DNA of 64,000 nucleotides. Origin: Cephalotus follicularis (lineage: Eukaryota > Streptophyta > Magnoliopsida > Oxalidales > Cephalotaceae). The translations under genes and the position numbers were made by a program. Positions 11,456 to 21,834 of this stretch are shown in pieces. Each line of letters begins with the position of its first letter. The stretch's first letter is position 1. The notes beneath the pieces are model-generated. The model was not told the origin of the DNA. It saw only the letters and a program-made list of their open reading frames with translations, and ran no database searches. The stretch is taken from NCBI GenBank assembly GCA_001972305.1, contig BDDD01001612.1, positions 310,001-374,000 on the forward strand, read 5' to 3'.

Positions 11456-12163
11456 TGTTAGATTAGGGTGTCCCTGCAAGCCACGAGGAGGCTGCAGACA
11501 TACGTTCTCAGCATATGATACACTCCTGAATCGTGCCTTCTTAGTTCCATTCGTGTTCCATTGTGCATATTCAGAAAACATTGGCATCTTGCTATATGTA
11601 TAATCGCAAACCGTCTCAACGGATCAGTTGATCACCATGTTAACTGAATACACATATAGCGCCCTGTCTGTAAATGGTTGGATCTCGTGGCTGATAGGTT
11701 ATGAGAATGAGATCCTTACTCCCTTGTGACAAAAGTTCCAAGTCATAGGTTCACTCTCTTAGGGCAATTGATGAACCGCAAAGACTTCCCGTGTTATGCT
11801 TGCTCCGAATGGTAAAGGGGGATGGATTATCTCATTGCAATTTGGTTTTACACTAAAGCTGATGGGGGTGTGTGCAGAGGCACAACACTGAACCGACCCA
11901 CCATAGGTTATCCATTTTGTGAGTCAACATCTCTGTCAATAGAATTTCTATTGTCGCGATAGAGTTTAGTCAAAGAGGGCTAGTAGATCATACGTGATTT
12001 ACGTTGTATCCTAAGAATTGAGCGGCCAGCATGCGTTGTGCAATAACCTCCTGACTTTGATTTCCGCCATCCCCAGCACTAGCCACTTGTTGGCAAAAGG
12101 GTTGTCTTTGGGCCTTGTGGGCGCTGCATTGAGATGTATGTGCGAGTGCGCAAGATGGGATCG
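11456..12163 (+). mobile_element. Solo LTR L1, first part (copia-type)
   Basis: Begins TGTTAGATTAGGGTGTCCC. The start is nearly the same as LTR sequence at 24361 and 60908. It is interrupted after 12163 by gypsy array G and resumes at 46025. Together the pieces are about 2.6 kb, close to the 2452-bp full LTR at 60908-63359. Copia B coding, not an internal region of its own, lies on both outer sides, so it is a solo LTR. Confidence 0.9.
12159..12163 (+). other. Left target-site duplication GATCG of gypsy array G
   Basis: GATCG at 12159-12163 and again at 46020-46024, directly flanking the outer ends of LTR a and LTR c. Confidence 0.9.
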
Positions 12164-13413
12164 CGTCACACCCTGTTTTTGATAAACAACATTTAAGTGG
12201 TAACAATATGGCAAACAACATAATAATATTATCCAGCTTATGCAATTTTACGAATAAATTAAAAACTTGCGGAAGCATCATATAATATGGGAATCCCATA
12301 CTACGTGATTCTAAATTGTTCCGTAACAATACTCAACATCATCGTCGGCTGCCCTTCAATGGAGCGTGAGTAATAATACAAAACCAAATATCACGCAAAC
12401 ATGATAAGCATATTATTATGAGTACAGTAATCTCAAACATAAATAAAACATTGTTCATTATCCAATTACAAAACATAAGAGAGGACATCCTAGCCTTCTC
12501 TTCCAGCCCAACTGCACGCAACCATAATACCAGCTGCATCAATCTGAAATATTAGGGGGTTAGCCTTTGTCCTCACTCGGCTAAGTAGTAAAGTCATAAG
12601 TGAAATTCGGGATCAAAGATAATGCATGACATGTAATGTATGCAATCGTGGATGCAATACATAGTATCCGATAATAATACATATACATGTGTGTATATAC
12701 ATGTATAACTGCCAATAGAGCCAACATGGCTACAATCCAACAATCCAATATCAAAGGTATGAAGGCGTCGCCAACTCCTGGCCCATACACTGTACTCCCC
12801 ACTCCAGCCACCACTCCCCGGATGACTCGAAGCAGGTCACAATCCAAAGTCGCAGGTACGACGGCTGAGTGACAACAACATGGGTTCCTCCCACCAACTC
12901 CTGGCACCAAGAGTCCAACCCGCCTATTAGCGTTAGTGCCGACTCCACCACCGCGGTTAATATGGCACAATCCAATCCCAATACAATTCAAGTCATTTAT
13001 AAAATAAATACTTGAAAACATATATATTTGTCAAAATATATAACAATCCATTTTCCAAGTAAAATATGCATCATAAAATACTTGTAACAACATATTTATT
13101 CAAAATATGTAACAATCCTTTTTAAAATGCATGTTTATTCAAAACATGCTTCAATTTTATTTTAAAATTGCAATTCAGTTCGAACATAACAGTTTATACA
13201 AAATAATGATTTGCAATAAATCATGTATGCAACTCCCTAAAAATGATAATTCATTTTTAAAGCAATAACAATCCAATTCGATCCACAATCCATAATTCAG
13301 ACCCAATACAATGAAAGTGCAATGCAATCATATGCTCAAACATGCCTAGAGGCGTATCTAGAGTCGTTTCAGAGTTAATGGGTCCGATTCGGGTCAAACC
13401 AACCAAACCAGGG

Positions 13414-13540
13414 GGATAAGCGTCGACGCTTATCCTCTGGGCGTCGACTCTTATGCCCTCTAAGCGTCAACGTTTTGTGCATTCAAACCCAGGCGCAGCA
13501 AAACTACAAGGTCGATGCTTTCCCAAAGGCGTCGACGCTT
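13414..13540. repeat. GCGTCGACGC palindrome cluster 1 in LTR a
   Basis: Contains a perfect 22-bp palindrome (13414-13435: GCGTCGACGC flanked by GGATAA and TTATCC), a second exact core at 13529-13538, and three decayed copies between them. Further clusters in this LTR are at about 13741-13828 and 14609-14762. Confidence 0.9.
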
Positions 13541-13542
13541 TT

Positions 13543-13562
13543 GTGATATCAGGAGATATCAC
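13543..13562. repeat. Perfect hairpin in LTR a
   Basis: GTGATATC-AGGA-GATATCAC: eight-base arms and a four-base loop. It is kept without change in LTR b (25394-25413) and LTR c (44671-44690). Confidence 0.9.
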
Positions 13563-14608
13563 TTCACCAGTCTCGATTCCAGTGTGGAGATCCAACCCCC
13601 AAACTCACATGCAAACCCAGAAACATCCTTACAGGTGTAGTACGCACAACAGGTTATCAACATATGCAACCGATTCATTAATCCATGAACAAGTCATGCA
13701 ATCCACAACTCGAACATTACAGCTATGCAATGTTCATATAAGACGTTGACATTTTCTTTAAGAGTCGACGTCTATTGCCTTAACGCATGATGACATCGAC
13801 GCTTATAACGTGAGCGTCGACACTTAGACAGTTCGGTAGCGTCATTATCATAGTTACAACTAAAACAAGGGGAAACAACCCAATTAAACATGCAATTCAG
13901 TTGATTCAATCTCTTAGATTACACATGCATAATCAGTTTGCATATCACAGTATTCATTCCAAAAATCTGACAATCCAAACAATCCAAAAACAGCTAGCAA
14001 TTCATGCATAATATCAATGACATGAACATTAACTTCAATTCCAATTTTGCATGTATAAAACCACTACAATCCCCTACCTTTACTTCCAAGTTGGGAACTT
14101 GTAAGTCCGCCTCTTTGTGTTCCCAACTGGTTGCAGTAGTCTCAAACCTTGTCCAGTAGCTCCAAGGTCAAAGCTCCAAACCAGGTTCGGCAATCGAGGT
14201 CCAACCCCCTCTATCTCTTTCTTTTCTCTCTCTCGTTTCCTTCAAATCACAGATTTCTTTCTTTTCTCTTCTCACAGCTGTTTAGCCGAGAAGGAAGAGA
14301 AGAGAAGAGCATATATGCTGTTGCGAATCTTCTCTCCTTCTCATATGGTTTGCATGCACACACACACACACACACACCCATTTCTTCTCTTTCATTTACT
14401 GATTTTGTTCTTTTCTTTGCTTTTATGCAGGTTTGCATGCACCCACACATGTCATATTCTTCCCCCCTTTTAGTCATGCAGGTCAGGGGTTATGGTGCAT
14501 GCCCAACACGTCCTATTTTGTGTCTCAAGGAGCCTGCAAAGTGATCTTAATTTGCTCCCCTTGCACGTTACTTGTCAGCATCAGAACGTGTCTGATATTC
14601 ATCGCTAA

Positions 14609-14762
14609 GCATCAACGTTTACATGAAGGCATCGACGCTTTGATCCTTTCCTGTAATGGCATCGACGCATACTTCCACGTCGACGTACATGTGCATGATT
14701 GTTTGGCACGAGTTTTATTGGCTTAGGCATCGACGCTTTCCATAAGGCGTCGACTCTTTAAG
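14609..14762. repeat. GTCGACGC motif cluster 3 in LTR a
   Basis: Six variants in about 150 bp: GCATCAACG, GCATCGACGC (three times), CACGTCGACGT, GGCGTCGACTC. Most differences from the core are CG-to-TG or CG-to-CA changes. Confidence 0.85.
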
Positions 14763-14951
14763 CTCAAAACAGTGTCGTTTTGCTTTCAAACGCTCCATTG
14801 ACAATCCTTTAACATTCCACTTTCAAATTTCAACACTTAAATTTCGGAAAAACATCATCAAAGTTAGAAATTCCACCATTCTCATTAATTACATAATAAG
14901 ATTACATTTGAAATCCAATCATTACAATATGAGAAAAGCACGGGCGTTACA

Positions 14952-14963
14952 TCCCCCCCTCCT
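14952..14963 (-). other. Polypurine tract of G unit a
   Basis: The minus strand reads GGAGGGGGGGA directly before the LTR start TGTAACGCCC. This is the plus-strand priming site of the element. Confidence 0.85.
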
Positions 14964-14996
14964 TCAAGAAATTTCTTCCTCGAAATTAAAACAACA

Positions 14997-17808
14997 CTAA
15001 ATTAAATGCGGGTAACGCTCTCGTATATCATCCTCACATTCCCAAGTGGCCTCATCCGGACGGTGGAACCACCATTGAACCTTTACCATCGAAATGGCTC
15101 GGTTCCTCAATACGTGCGTCTTCCAGTCCAGAATCTGCACCGGCGACTCCTCGCAAGAAAGGACATCTCATACAGGAACCGAATCATAATCCAAGACATG
15201 TGATGGGTCTCGGATATATCTCCTCAGCATAGACCCGTGGAAGACGTCGTGCACATTTGACAGTGCAGGAGGTAGGGCAAGCTGGTAGGCTACCTCCCCA
15301 ACTCTCTCCAGAATCTCAAAAGGACCAATATAGCGCGGAGCTAACTTACCAATTTTCCCAAAACTTTGCACGCCCTTCCATGGTGAAACTTTTAAGAACA
15401 CAAGATCACCGATATCGGAAGTCAAGGGGATCCTCTTGTCACTGTCAACATAGCTCTTCTGCTGGCTTTGTGCCGAAAGTAGCTTCTCTTTGATAACCTT
15501 GACCTTCTCAGAGGTCTCCTCTACAAGATCCGACCCAAGCAATGGTCGCTTAACAACCACATCCCAATAAATGGGTGATCTACACTTCCTCCCATAAAGA
15601 GCCTCGTATGGTGCCATACCGATACTGGAGTGATAGCTGTTGTTATATGAGAACTCTATCAAAGGAATGTGGTCCTCCGAAGTACCAGTAAAGTCGATAA
15701 CACAGGCTCGACGCATATCCTCCAAGGTCTGGATGGTACGCTCTGACTTCCCATTGGTATATGGGTGAAAGGCAGTGCTCAGGTTCAGCTTCGTCCCAAA
15801 AGCAGTATGAAATCTCTTCCAGAAATTGGAAGTGAAGATCGAATCTCTTTCACAAACAATACTCGTGGGAGCATCGTGCAGTCTTACAACCTCCTTAACG
15901 TACAATCGAGCCAACTTGCTCGCTGAATCCGTGACGTGAATGGGTAGAAAGTGAGCTGACTTCGTGAGTCTATCCACGATAACCCACACTGCGTTGTGAT
16001 GATGTCTAGTCAATGGAAATCCTAAAAGAAAATCCATAGTTATGTGTTTCCATTTCCACTCAGCCACTGGAAATGACTGCAATAATTCTGCTGTTCTCTG
16101 GTGCTCGGCTATTACTCTCTGGCAAGTCAAACACTTCGCAACATACTCAGCAATCTCACGCTTCATACCTGACCACCAGTAATTCCTCTTCATATCCTGG
16201 TACATTTTTGTGCTACCAGGGTGAATGCGGTACTGAGATTTGTGAGCCCCGTAAAGCAACTCACTCTTCAAACTATCATCATCCGGAAGACACACCCGTC
16301 CCCAAAATCTCAATATACTGTTAGAACGCATCTGAAAATCTGACTCCGGCCTTAGATTCTCACGAATCTCCAGCAATTCAGGATCATGCGACTGTGCATC
16401 CTTTATATGATCCAGTAGCACTGGTTGCGCTCGTATGCTAGCCAAAAATACCCCCGGTGACTGATTAAGTGGATACCGTCTCTGCAAGTCTTCTAACATC
16501 TTCAACTGAGAAACCATCATGCTAGAGATCATAGCCTTACGACTTAAGGCATCTGTAACAACATTCGCTCTCCCAGGATTGTACTGAATACTACAATCAT
16601 AATCGTTGAAGAACTCGACCCATCTCCGCTGCCTCATATTCAATGCATCTTGGCAGAACAGGTACCTCAAGCTCTTATGATCCGTAAAGCCAAGAAAACT
16701 GTGAACCTCAATCACATTCCTTGGTTGTGGCCAATCTCGCACCACCTCAGTCTTTGAGGGATCCACCGCCAAACCCTTTCCAGATACAATGTGACAAAGA
16801 AAGGTCACATGGTCGAGCCAAAACTCACATTGGCCAAACTTGGCATACAGTTGTTGCTCTCTGAGAATATGAAAAAACAACCTCAGATGGTAAGAATGCT
16901 CCTCCTCACTCCTCGAGTACACCAGTATGTCATCAATGAATACCACCACAAACTTATCTAGGTGGGGCTGGAACACATCATTCATCAGTGACATAAATGC
17001 TGCCGGTGCGTTGGTGACACCAAACGGAATTACCAAGAACTCATAGTGGCCATACCTCGTTCGAAAGGCATTCTTCTCTATGTCTCCTTCCATCACCCTC
17101 AATTGGTGATAACCCGACCTCAAATCGAGTTATGAAAACACTCTCGACCCTTGCAACTAATCGAAAAAATCTTCAATGTGCGGAAGAGGATACTTGTTCT
17201 TAACGGTGGCCTTATTCAACATCCGGTAGTCGATGTAAAGCGTCATCGACCCATCCTTCTTTTTCACAAAGATAACTAGTGCGCACCATGGAGAAACACT
17301 GGGTCGAACAAAACCCTTATCAATTAGGTCTTGCAACTGTAACTTCAACTCTCGCAACTCTGCAGGAGCCATCTAGTAAGGTGCCTTAGAAATAAGGGCC
17401 GTACTGGGTACCATGTCAATTACAAACTCCATGCTCCTCTTTAGCGATATGGACACCAAATCTGTAGGAAACACATTAGGAAATTCATTCACAATAGGAA
17501 TCTCCTCCATACTCTTACCTTTCTCCTTTCTTCTATCAATCACATACGCCAGAAACCCCATCACATCATTTCTCTAAATACATCGATGCACAAATGAATG
17601 ATATAATTGGCATCAAGAATCCTTTGTCTCCCTTGAACTGAAATGTAGTTCCATCAGGTAGGCAAAAATCCACAGTCTTGTTGTAGTAGTCCATATGAGC
17701 ATGATGGGCTGACAACCAATCTGTCCCCAGAATGACATCAAAGTCATGGATGGGCAACACAATCAGATCAGCGTACAAAGAAATACCCACTATGGATATC
17801 TTGCAACC
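14997..17808 (-). pseudogene. G unit a pol pseudogene (protease tail, RT, integrase, chromodomain-like tail)
   Basis: Minus-strand Ty3/gypsy chromovirus pol of Tekay/Del type. In order: protease tail with ILGTDWL (17566-17814); RT start with KKKDGSM (17157-17372); then a 651-codon open stretch (15168-17123). In that stretch RT has FIDD at residues 62-65, and integrase has H294, H301, C331 and C334, D364 and E461. At the expected middle catalytic position (425) there is Glu (CERD). Residues 146/147 mark an in-frame deletion of the RNase H core. The frame stops at 15168; the chromodomain-like tail continues out to RERYPHLI and a stop at 14997. Its upstream end is cut at 17808 by copia C, losing the protease active site and gag. 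Confidence 0.9.
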
Positions 17809-19283
17809 CACCATAGTGACCTATCTGATGGACATTACCCTTGTTGATAGGATCCCTATTGTTTTCAGTTGTGTATAGTCTATGGTGACTAGTAGGTCTT
17901 AGCCTACGTTTTATCCTTAGAGTTGAGCAGATGGAATGTGTTGTGTAGTGACTGGATGGCTGTGATTTCCTCCTTACCCAGCACTAGCCAGGTGCTGGCA
18001 AAAGGGTTGTCTTTGGGTCATGTGGAAGCTGCATTGAGACGTGTGGGCATAGTTCACAATATTGAATCATCACACCCGTAATGATGGATGAATAACTCTA
18101 TATGATCTTGACCATTGTCGACTGAAAGACTTACACACGTAATGATGGATGAATAACTCTATATGATCCTGACCATTGTTTACTGAAAGACGTGGCTTGG
18201 ATTAGGCGGACTTGATCTAGGGTGATTCCAGGGAGATCCGCCGAAGTTACAATGTGTTCAGAGATTTATATGGTCGTAGAAAATCTTGGGTTGACATTTA
18301 ATCCACGACCTTGTACGTGGTCGGAGTCTATAGTGATGACGGTTACATGACACATATGCCGAAGACGGGCTTAAAGCTTTGGCTATCTGATTATGGCTGA
18401 TAGATGTAGTGATACACGGATCCAGGGGTGATGAGAGCTCACACCGAGGCCATCTTGTGAATAGTAGAGAGGACTATTAGGATTGTCGTACCAAAACTCA
18501 GGATGTTCTGAGAAACTTATAAGCATACCAAATATTGCCAAGCTTTCTGGGTCCTGCCTGGCTTTGATCTAGTTAATGTGTGAGGGACACATGTCATTTA
18601 GTGAAAGAATAACATCGAGAGGATGTTTCTTAGCTAGTGATTATTTCATCTGATGGATTTAGGTCCATGCATTGCCACGATGAAATATTCCGTGCAAAGG
18701 GTTGAAATATAATAGAAGAGAAATGTCTCATCCTAGTCTTGGGCGTCGACGCCATAGAGAGTATGCTTCCACGCCATGGTTTCCAGGGACTTTTGGCGTA
18801 GACTCCATGGCGAGTTGACCGAGACTCACTGAGTCCGAACTCAGTGAGTCACTGCCACTGTTCACCGTGCCCCAGGGCGCTTACCGGCACGTCTCTGCTA
18901 GAAACGAGTAGAGTAGATTTTTTGGAGTCTGTTGATGTCAAGATAGGACCTCGAGGGGAATGGCTAAAATCCGGCGGTGGTATCGGTGACGGGCGATGGC
19001 TACTGCAAGCGTGTAGCGACAAAGTGGCAGAGCCTCCAACGTTGTTATGGTTGCTTCGCTCTTGCTTTTATGTTTACCGATATGCTTTCGGTTAATCTTT
19101 ATGTGAATACTTGATATTTTTTTTAGTTTGATTGTTAATTAAACGGTGATCCTAGGCTAATTCATTTGGTACTAATATGTTAGTGTGAACCTTGACTTAA
19201 TGTCTTGGTGTTTTTGAAAAATTAAAATTATACACACTTTAGTCTTAGAACCAAACGACCGGGCCATTGCCAGGTTTCGAACA
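17807..19283 (+). mobile_element. Copia C 5' LTR, truncated and mosaic
   Basis: From 17809 to about 18806 it follows the L2 LTR (compare 59088 to 60090). From 18807 onward it follows the L1/L3-type LTR (compare 47440-47920). It ends CGAACA at 19283, before a primer-binding site. The first roughly 495 bases of the LTR are missing: at its left edge the sequence joins G protease coding through a shared ACCC. It keeps one exact GCGTCGACGC (18743-18752). Confidence 0.85.
18823..18850. repeat. Perfect 12-bp-arm hairpin in copia C LTR
   Basis: GACTCACTGAGT, loop CCGA, ACTCAGTGAGTC. The identical hairpin is in L1 at 47457-47484; in L3 (about 62913-62940) only one arm is well preserved. Confidence 0.9.
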
Positions 19284-19285
19284 AC

Positions 19286-19297
19286 TGGTACCAGAGA
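19286..19297 (+). other. Primer-binding site of copia C
   Basis: TGGTACCAGAGA is a two-mismatch variant of TGGTATCAGAGC, placed three bases after the LTR end CGAACA. Confidence 0.8.
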
Positions 19298-20890
19298 CAT
19301 CCATTTTAATTTCAATTGGACTTTAATTTCGGTTTTGGTGGTTATCTTTGAATAATTAAAGTACCTGAAATTATGGTTTAGTTCCATTCCCTTAGTTGGT
19401 TTTATAAAATAAAATATTTATTTTTCGAGACACTCGGTTTTAAATAATCTAGTGGGAGGTTTACTGGAATATCGGTGGACTTGTGGAATTATTTCGATTG
19501 GTCATCAGAAACTGAAATCCTTTGTGTGTATTTAAAGTCTATAGTGGATGTAGATTTTAAATGTCTTATGCATGATGGTTGGCTATGGGACTGGACCTAG
19601 CTTTTGATTTCTTTCGTGGATGGTTTAATTTGCTTTATTAACTTGTGCTTTTATTTGGTCTGTAATATGGTTGCCTACGAGCACCATTAATTCCTTATTT
19701 GTTTTATTCTCTATCCCTCCATTTTGTATTCTATTCTTTATTTTTTAAATGTATTTTTGTAATTTCATTTTGTAAACAAAGAAGAGAAGAATTACAAAGG
19801 AGCTTGTAGAGGAAGATAAAGGAAGTTACAAGACCAAGTGAAGGCCATGTATGCGGTGTGCATTTTGTAATAAAGTAGTTTTAAATAGTTCACCTAGGAG
19901 ATCGAGTGATCACATTTTCCCGTGTGATCACTCATAGATATAGTCCCTGGCCAGGCCATATTTATTTCTAAGAGGGAAATACGTTGCATGAGATGGATGT
20001 TTTCTTTTTGCAAACAAATCCAAACGCGGCAAGCATGCTAAGCCGTCCAAATGGATTGGAAAATAATTAAATTTATCTAAAATGGCTTTTTGGTAATATA
20101 GAAAATTTGATGAGACCAAATTCTTTCAACTTGTTAAATAATAAGTCCATAAGCGGTGGGACATAAGGCTGTCCCATCGTTGGCCTTCCATAATTTTCGG
20201 TGAATGGTGTGGACATATTGGGGATAGCACTGCCCACTGCAGAGGTCCCCCGTATGGCCATTTCTATTCAATTTCAATGTGAGGTGAACTGGAAGGAAAT
20301 AACCATGTTTTGAAACTTTGACAAGCTCCCTTGTGTGTGCCAAAACAGGTTCATTTCTTTGAGGATTGTGGGTTCGGACTTATACCGGGGTCATACTATT
20401 GGCACAGCCCAACGCTGTGGATTGTATGGGCCACGAGGCCGGAATTAGTATCGAATCTTACACTAAGGGAAAGAGGTCCTAATGTAAATGGGCACTCATG
20501 TCTAACTATCTTGATATTGTGGTTTGTCATGCCCATCGTCGAGGCCATAATAGAGAGAGATAGATTCCGATCCCCACTAGGAAGCAAGAGGCTTCTCGAG
20601 TTCCACATTGGAGGTGTGGGATACGATTAGAATCATGGGAGGAGCCATAATTACAAAAGACCAAGTATTATGGTAATAACATAAATGGAATAATCTGTTG
20701 ACATCCTCTTTCTTTTTCCTCATATAGGTTTTTAGTTTTCACATACTTGACAATATAATCAAATTGGCAAACAGCAAAAACAATTTTGAAACACGTTTAA
20801 AACTCCAAAACTTGAATATCCATATTTCATTGAATGGAAACACGTTTAACGTAACATTCTCATGAACATGAGAGTCGCTTATGTCATGAC
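19298..20890 (+). other. Copia C leader, non-coding
   Basis: AT-rich leader without protein similarity. It is closely related to the start of the copia E leader (63374-64000) and, in antisense, to the copia D leader (about 39.2-40.0 kb). It contains a perfect hairpin at 19904-19933. Confidence 0.8.
19904..19933. repeat. Leader hairpin of copia C
   Basis: GAGTGATCACA, eight-base loop, TGTGATCACTC: perfect 11-bp arms. Copia E has the left arm at 63980-63990 with the right arm cut by the window end. Copia D has a decayed version near 39420-39455. Confidence 0.85.
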
Positions 20891-20899
20891 TGAGATAAC

Positions 20900-21345
20900 C
20901 CCGAGATAGTGAATGATGTATCCGACCATCACAAGGGCATAGGGGCTAAATGGTGGAATGACGATTATCGAGCTTGTACCTTATCAATTGTTGGCATGTT
21001 GCCACAATTTCGCATGATCGGGTTATGCACTCACATACCTTGTGTGTCATGCTTACACAACTCGAGGAGTTGTATGGCACCCAGTCGAGGACTGTAAAGG
21101 TAGATTTTGACCAAGAGAGGTCGAGATCGTCTGTGATGCCTCGATTTCCTACTTGAAAAATCTCAAGGGGAGATAGATCAAGTGAATCTAAGTTTCAAGG
21201 GTGAAAACCGAAGGAAGAGGTAGCTAGTGAAATGGGAATGCCATTCTAAAAAAACGATCTAAAAGTTTTATATGGAGTTTGTCTACTTCCGTTGTGGGAA
21301 GTTAAGGCAACTGGAAGAGATTGTAATATGTTCCTATAGTCCAAA
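20900..21345 (+). pseudogene. Copia C gag remnant
   Basis: Readable pieces of Ty1/copia gag in shifting frames. They include AKWWNDDYRACTLSIVGM near 20947, LTQLEELYGTQSRTVK near 21050, and a zinc-knuckle trace (FRCGKL) near 21290 in which the remaining Cys and His residues are lost. The order matches gag of copia D (38230-38640). Heavily decayed and not expressible. Confidence 0.8.
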
Positions 21346-21834
21346 ACAAGAAATACCATGTGGTTAGGTACTTTCATGTTTTATGTAGTTTACAATGTAA
21401 GTCCAATTTGAGTAGTTGGCTCAAGTTGTGAGACTAACATTTGTAACTCCTTGCAGGTTGCTGAGAGATGCTAGACAGCTGAGAGAGCTGGTAAAGCTAT
21501 GGACTATGGCCATGGTGATGCATCGAGGATTCACACCTATGTAGTTGGCGTTTATGAATTGTAATTTTTGAAAATGGTTTTGTAATAAAGATTTGATCTC
21601 TGTATATAAAGAACATTGTAAGGAACTTTGTTTCTATGTGATATATGTATAAGATGAGCTGGAAGCTCATATTTTTGGTATAAATTCTTAGTCTTATACA
21701 TTTCAATGTTCTAGTTAGTGCAAGATGCACGTGGACTAAAGAGATCTACGTCTTATACAATTACCATAACATTACATTAACAATTCAAAGGAAAAAATTA
21801 ATAAAAGGCTATGAGAGAAATGGTATAAATCCTT

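Larger units (their letters stand above)
12164..14951 (-). mobile_element. G array LTR a (3' LTR of unit a, minus strand)
   Basis: On the plus strand it runs from CGTCACACCC (other copy TGTCACACCCC) to GGGCGTTACA, 2788 bp. On the minus strand that is TGTAACGCCC to GGGTGTGACG. A purine tract sits just beyond 14951, as expected for a minus-strand 3' LTR. It contains three clusters of the GTCGAC motif, a (CA)n run at about 14356-14378 and a CT-rich stretch at 14200-14300. Short open frames inside are not convincing genes. Confidence 0.92.

Noticed and set aside
12581-13021. 146-codon minus-strand open frame in LTR a
   Set aside because: Entirely within the LTR, no recognisable motif, and the corresponding frame in LTR c is broken.
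14117-14544. Overlapping open frames of 118 and 131 codons
   Set aside because: CT- and CA-rich low-complexity LTR sequence; LTR b and LTR c do not preserve the frames consistently.
15168-17123. 651-codon open stretch as a functional gene
   Set aside because: It lacks its RT N-terminus, RNase H core and chromodomain-like tail in frame, and gag is missing; it is a pol pseudogene fragment.
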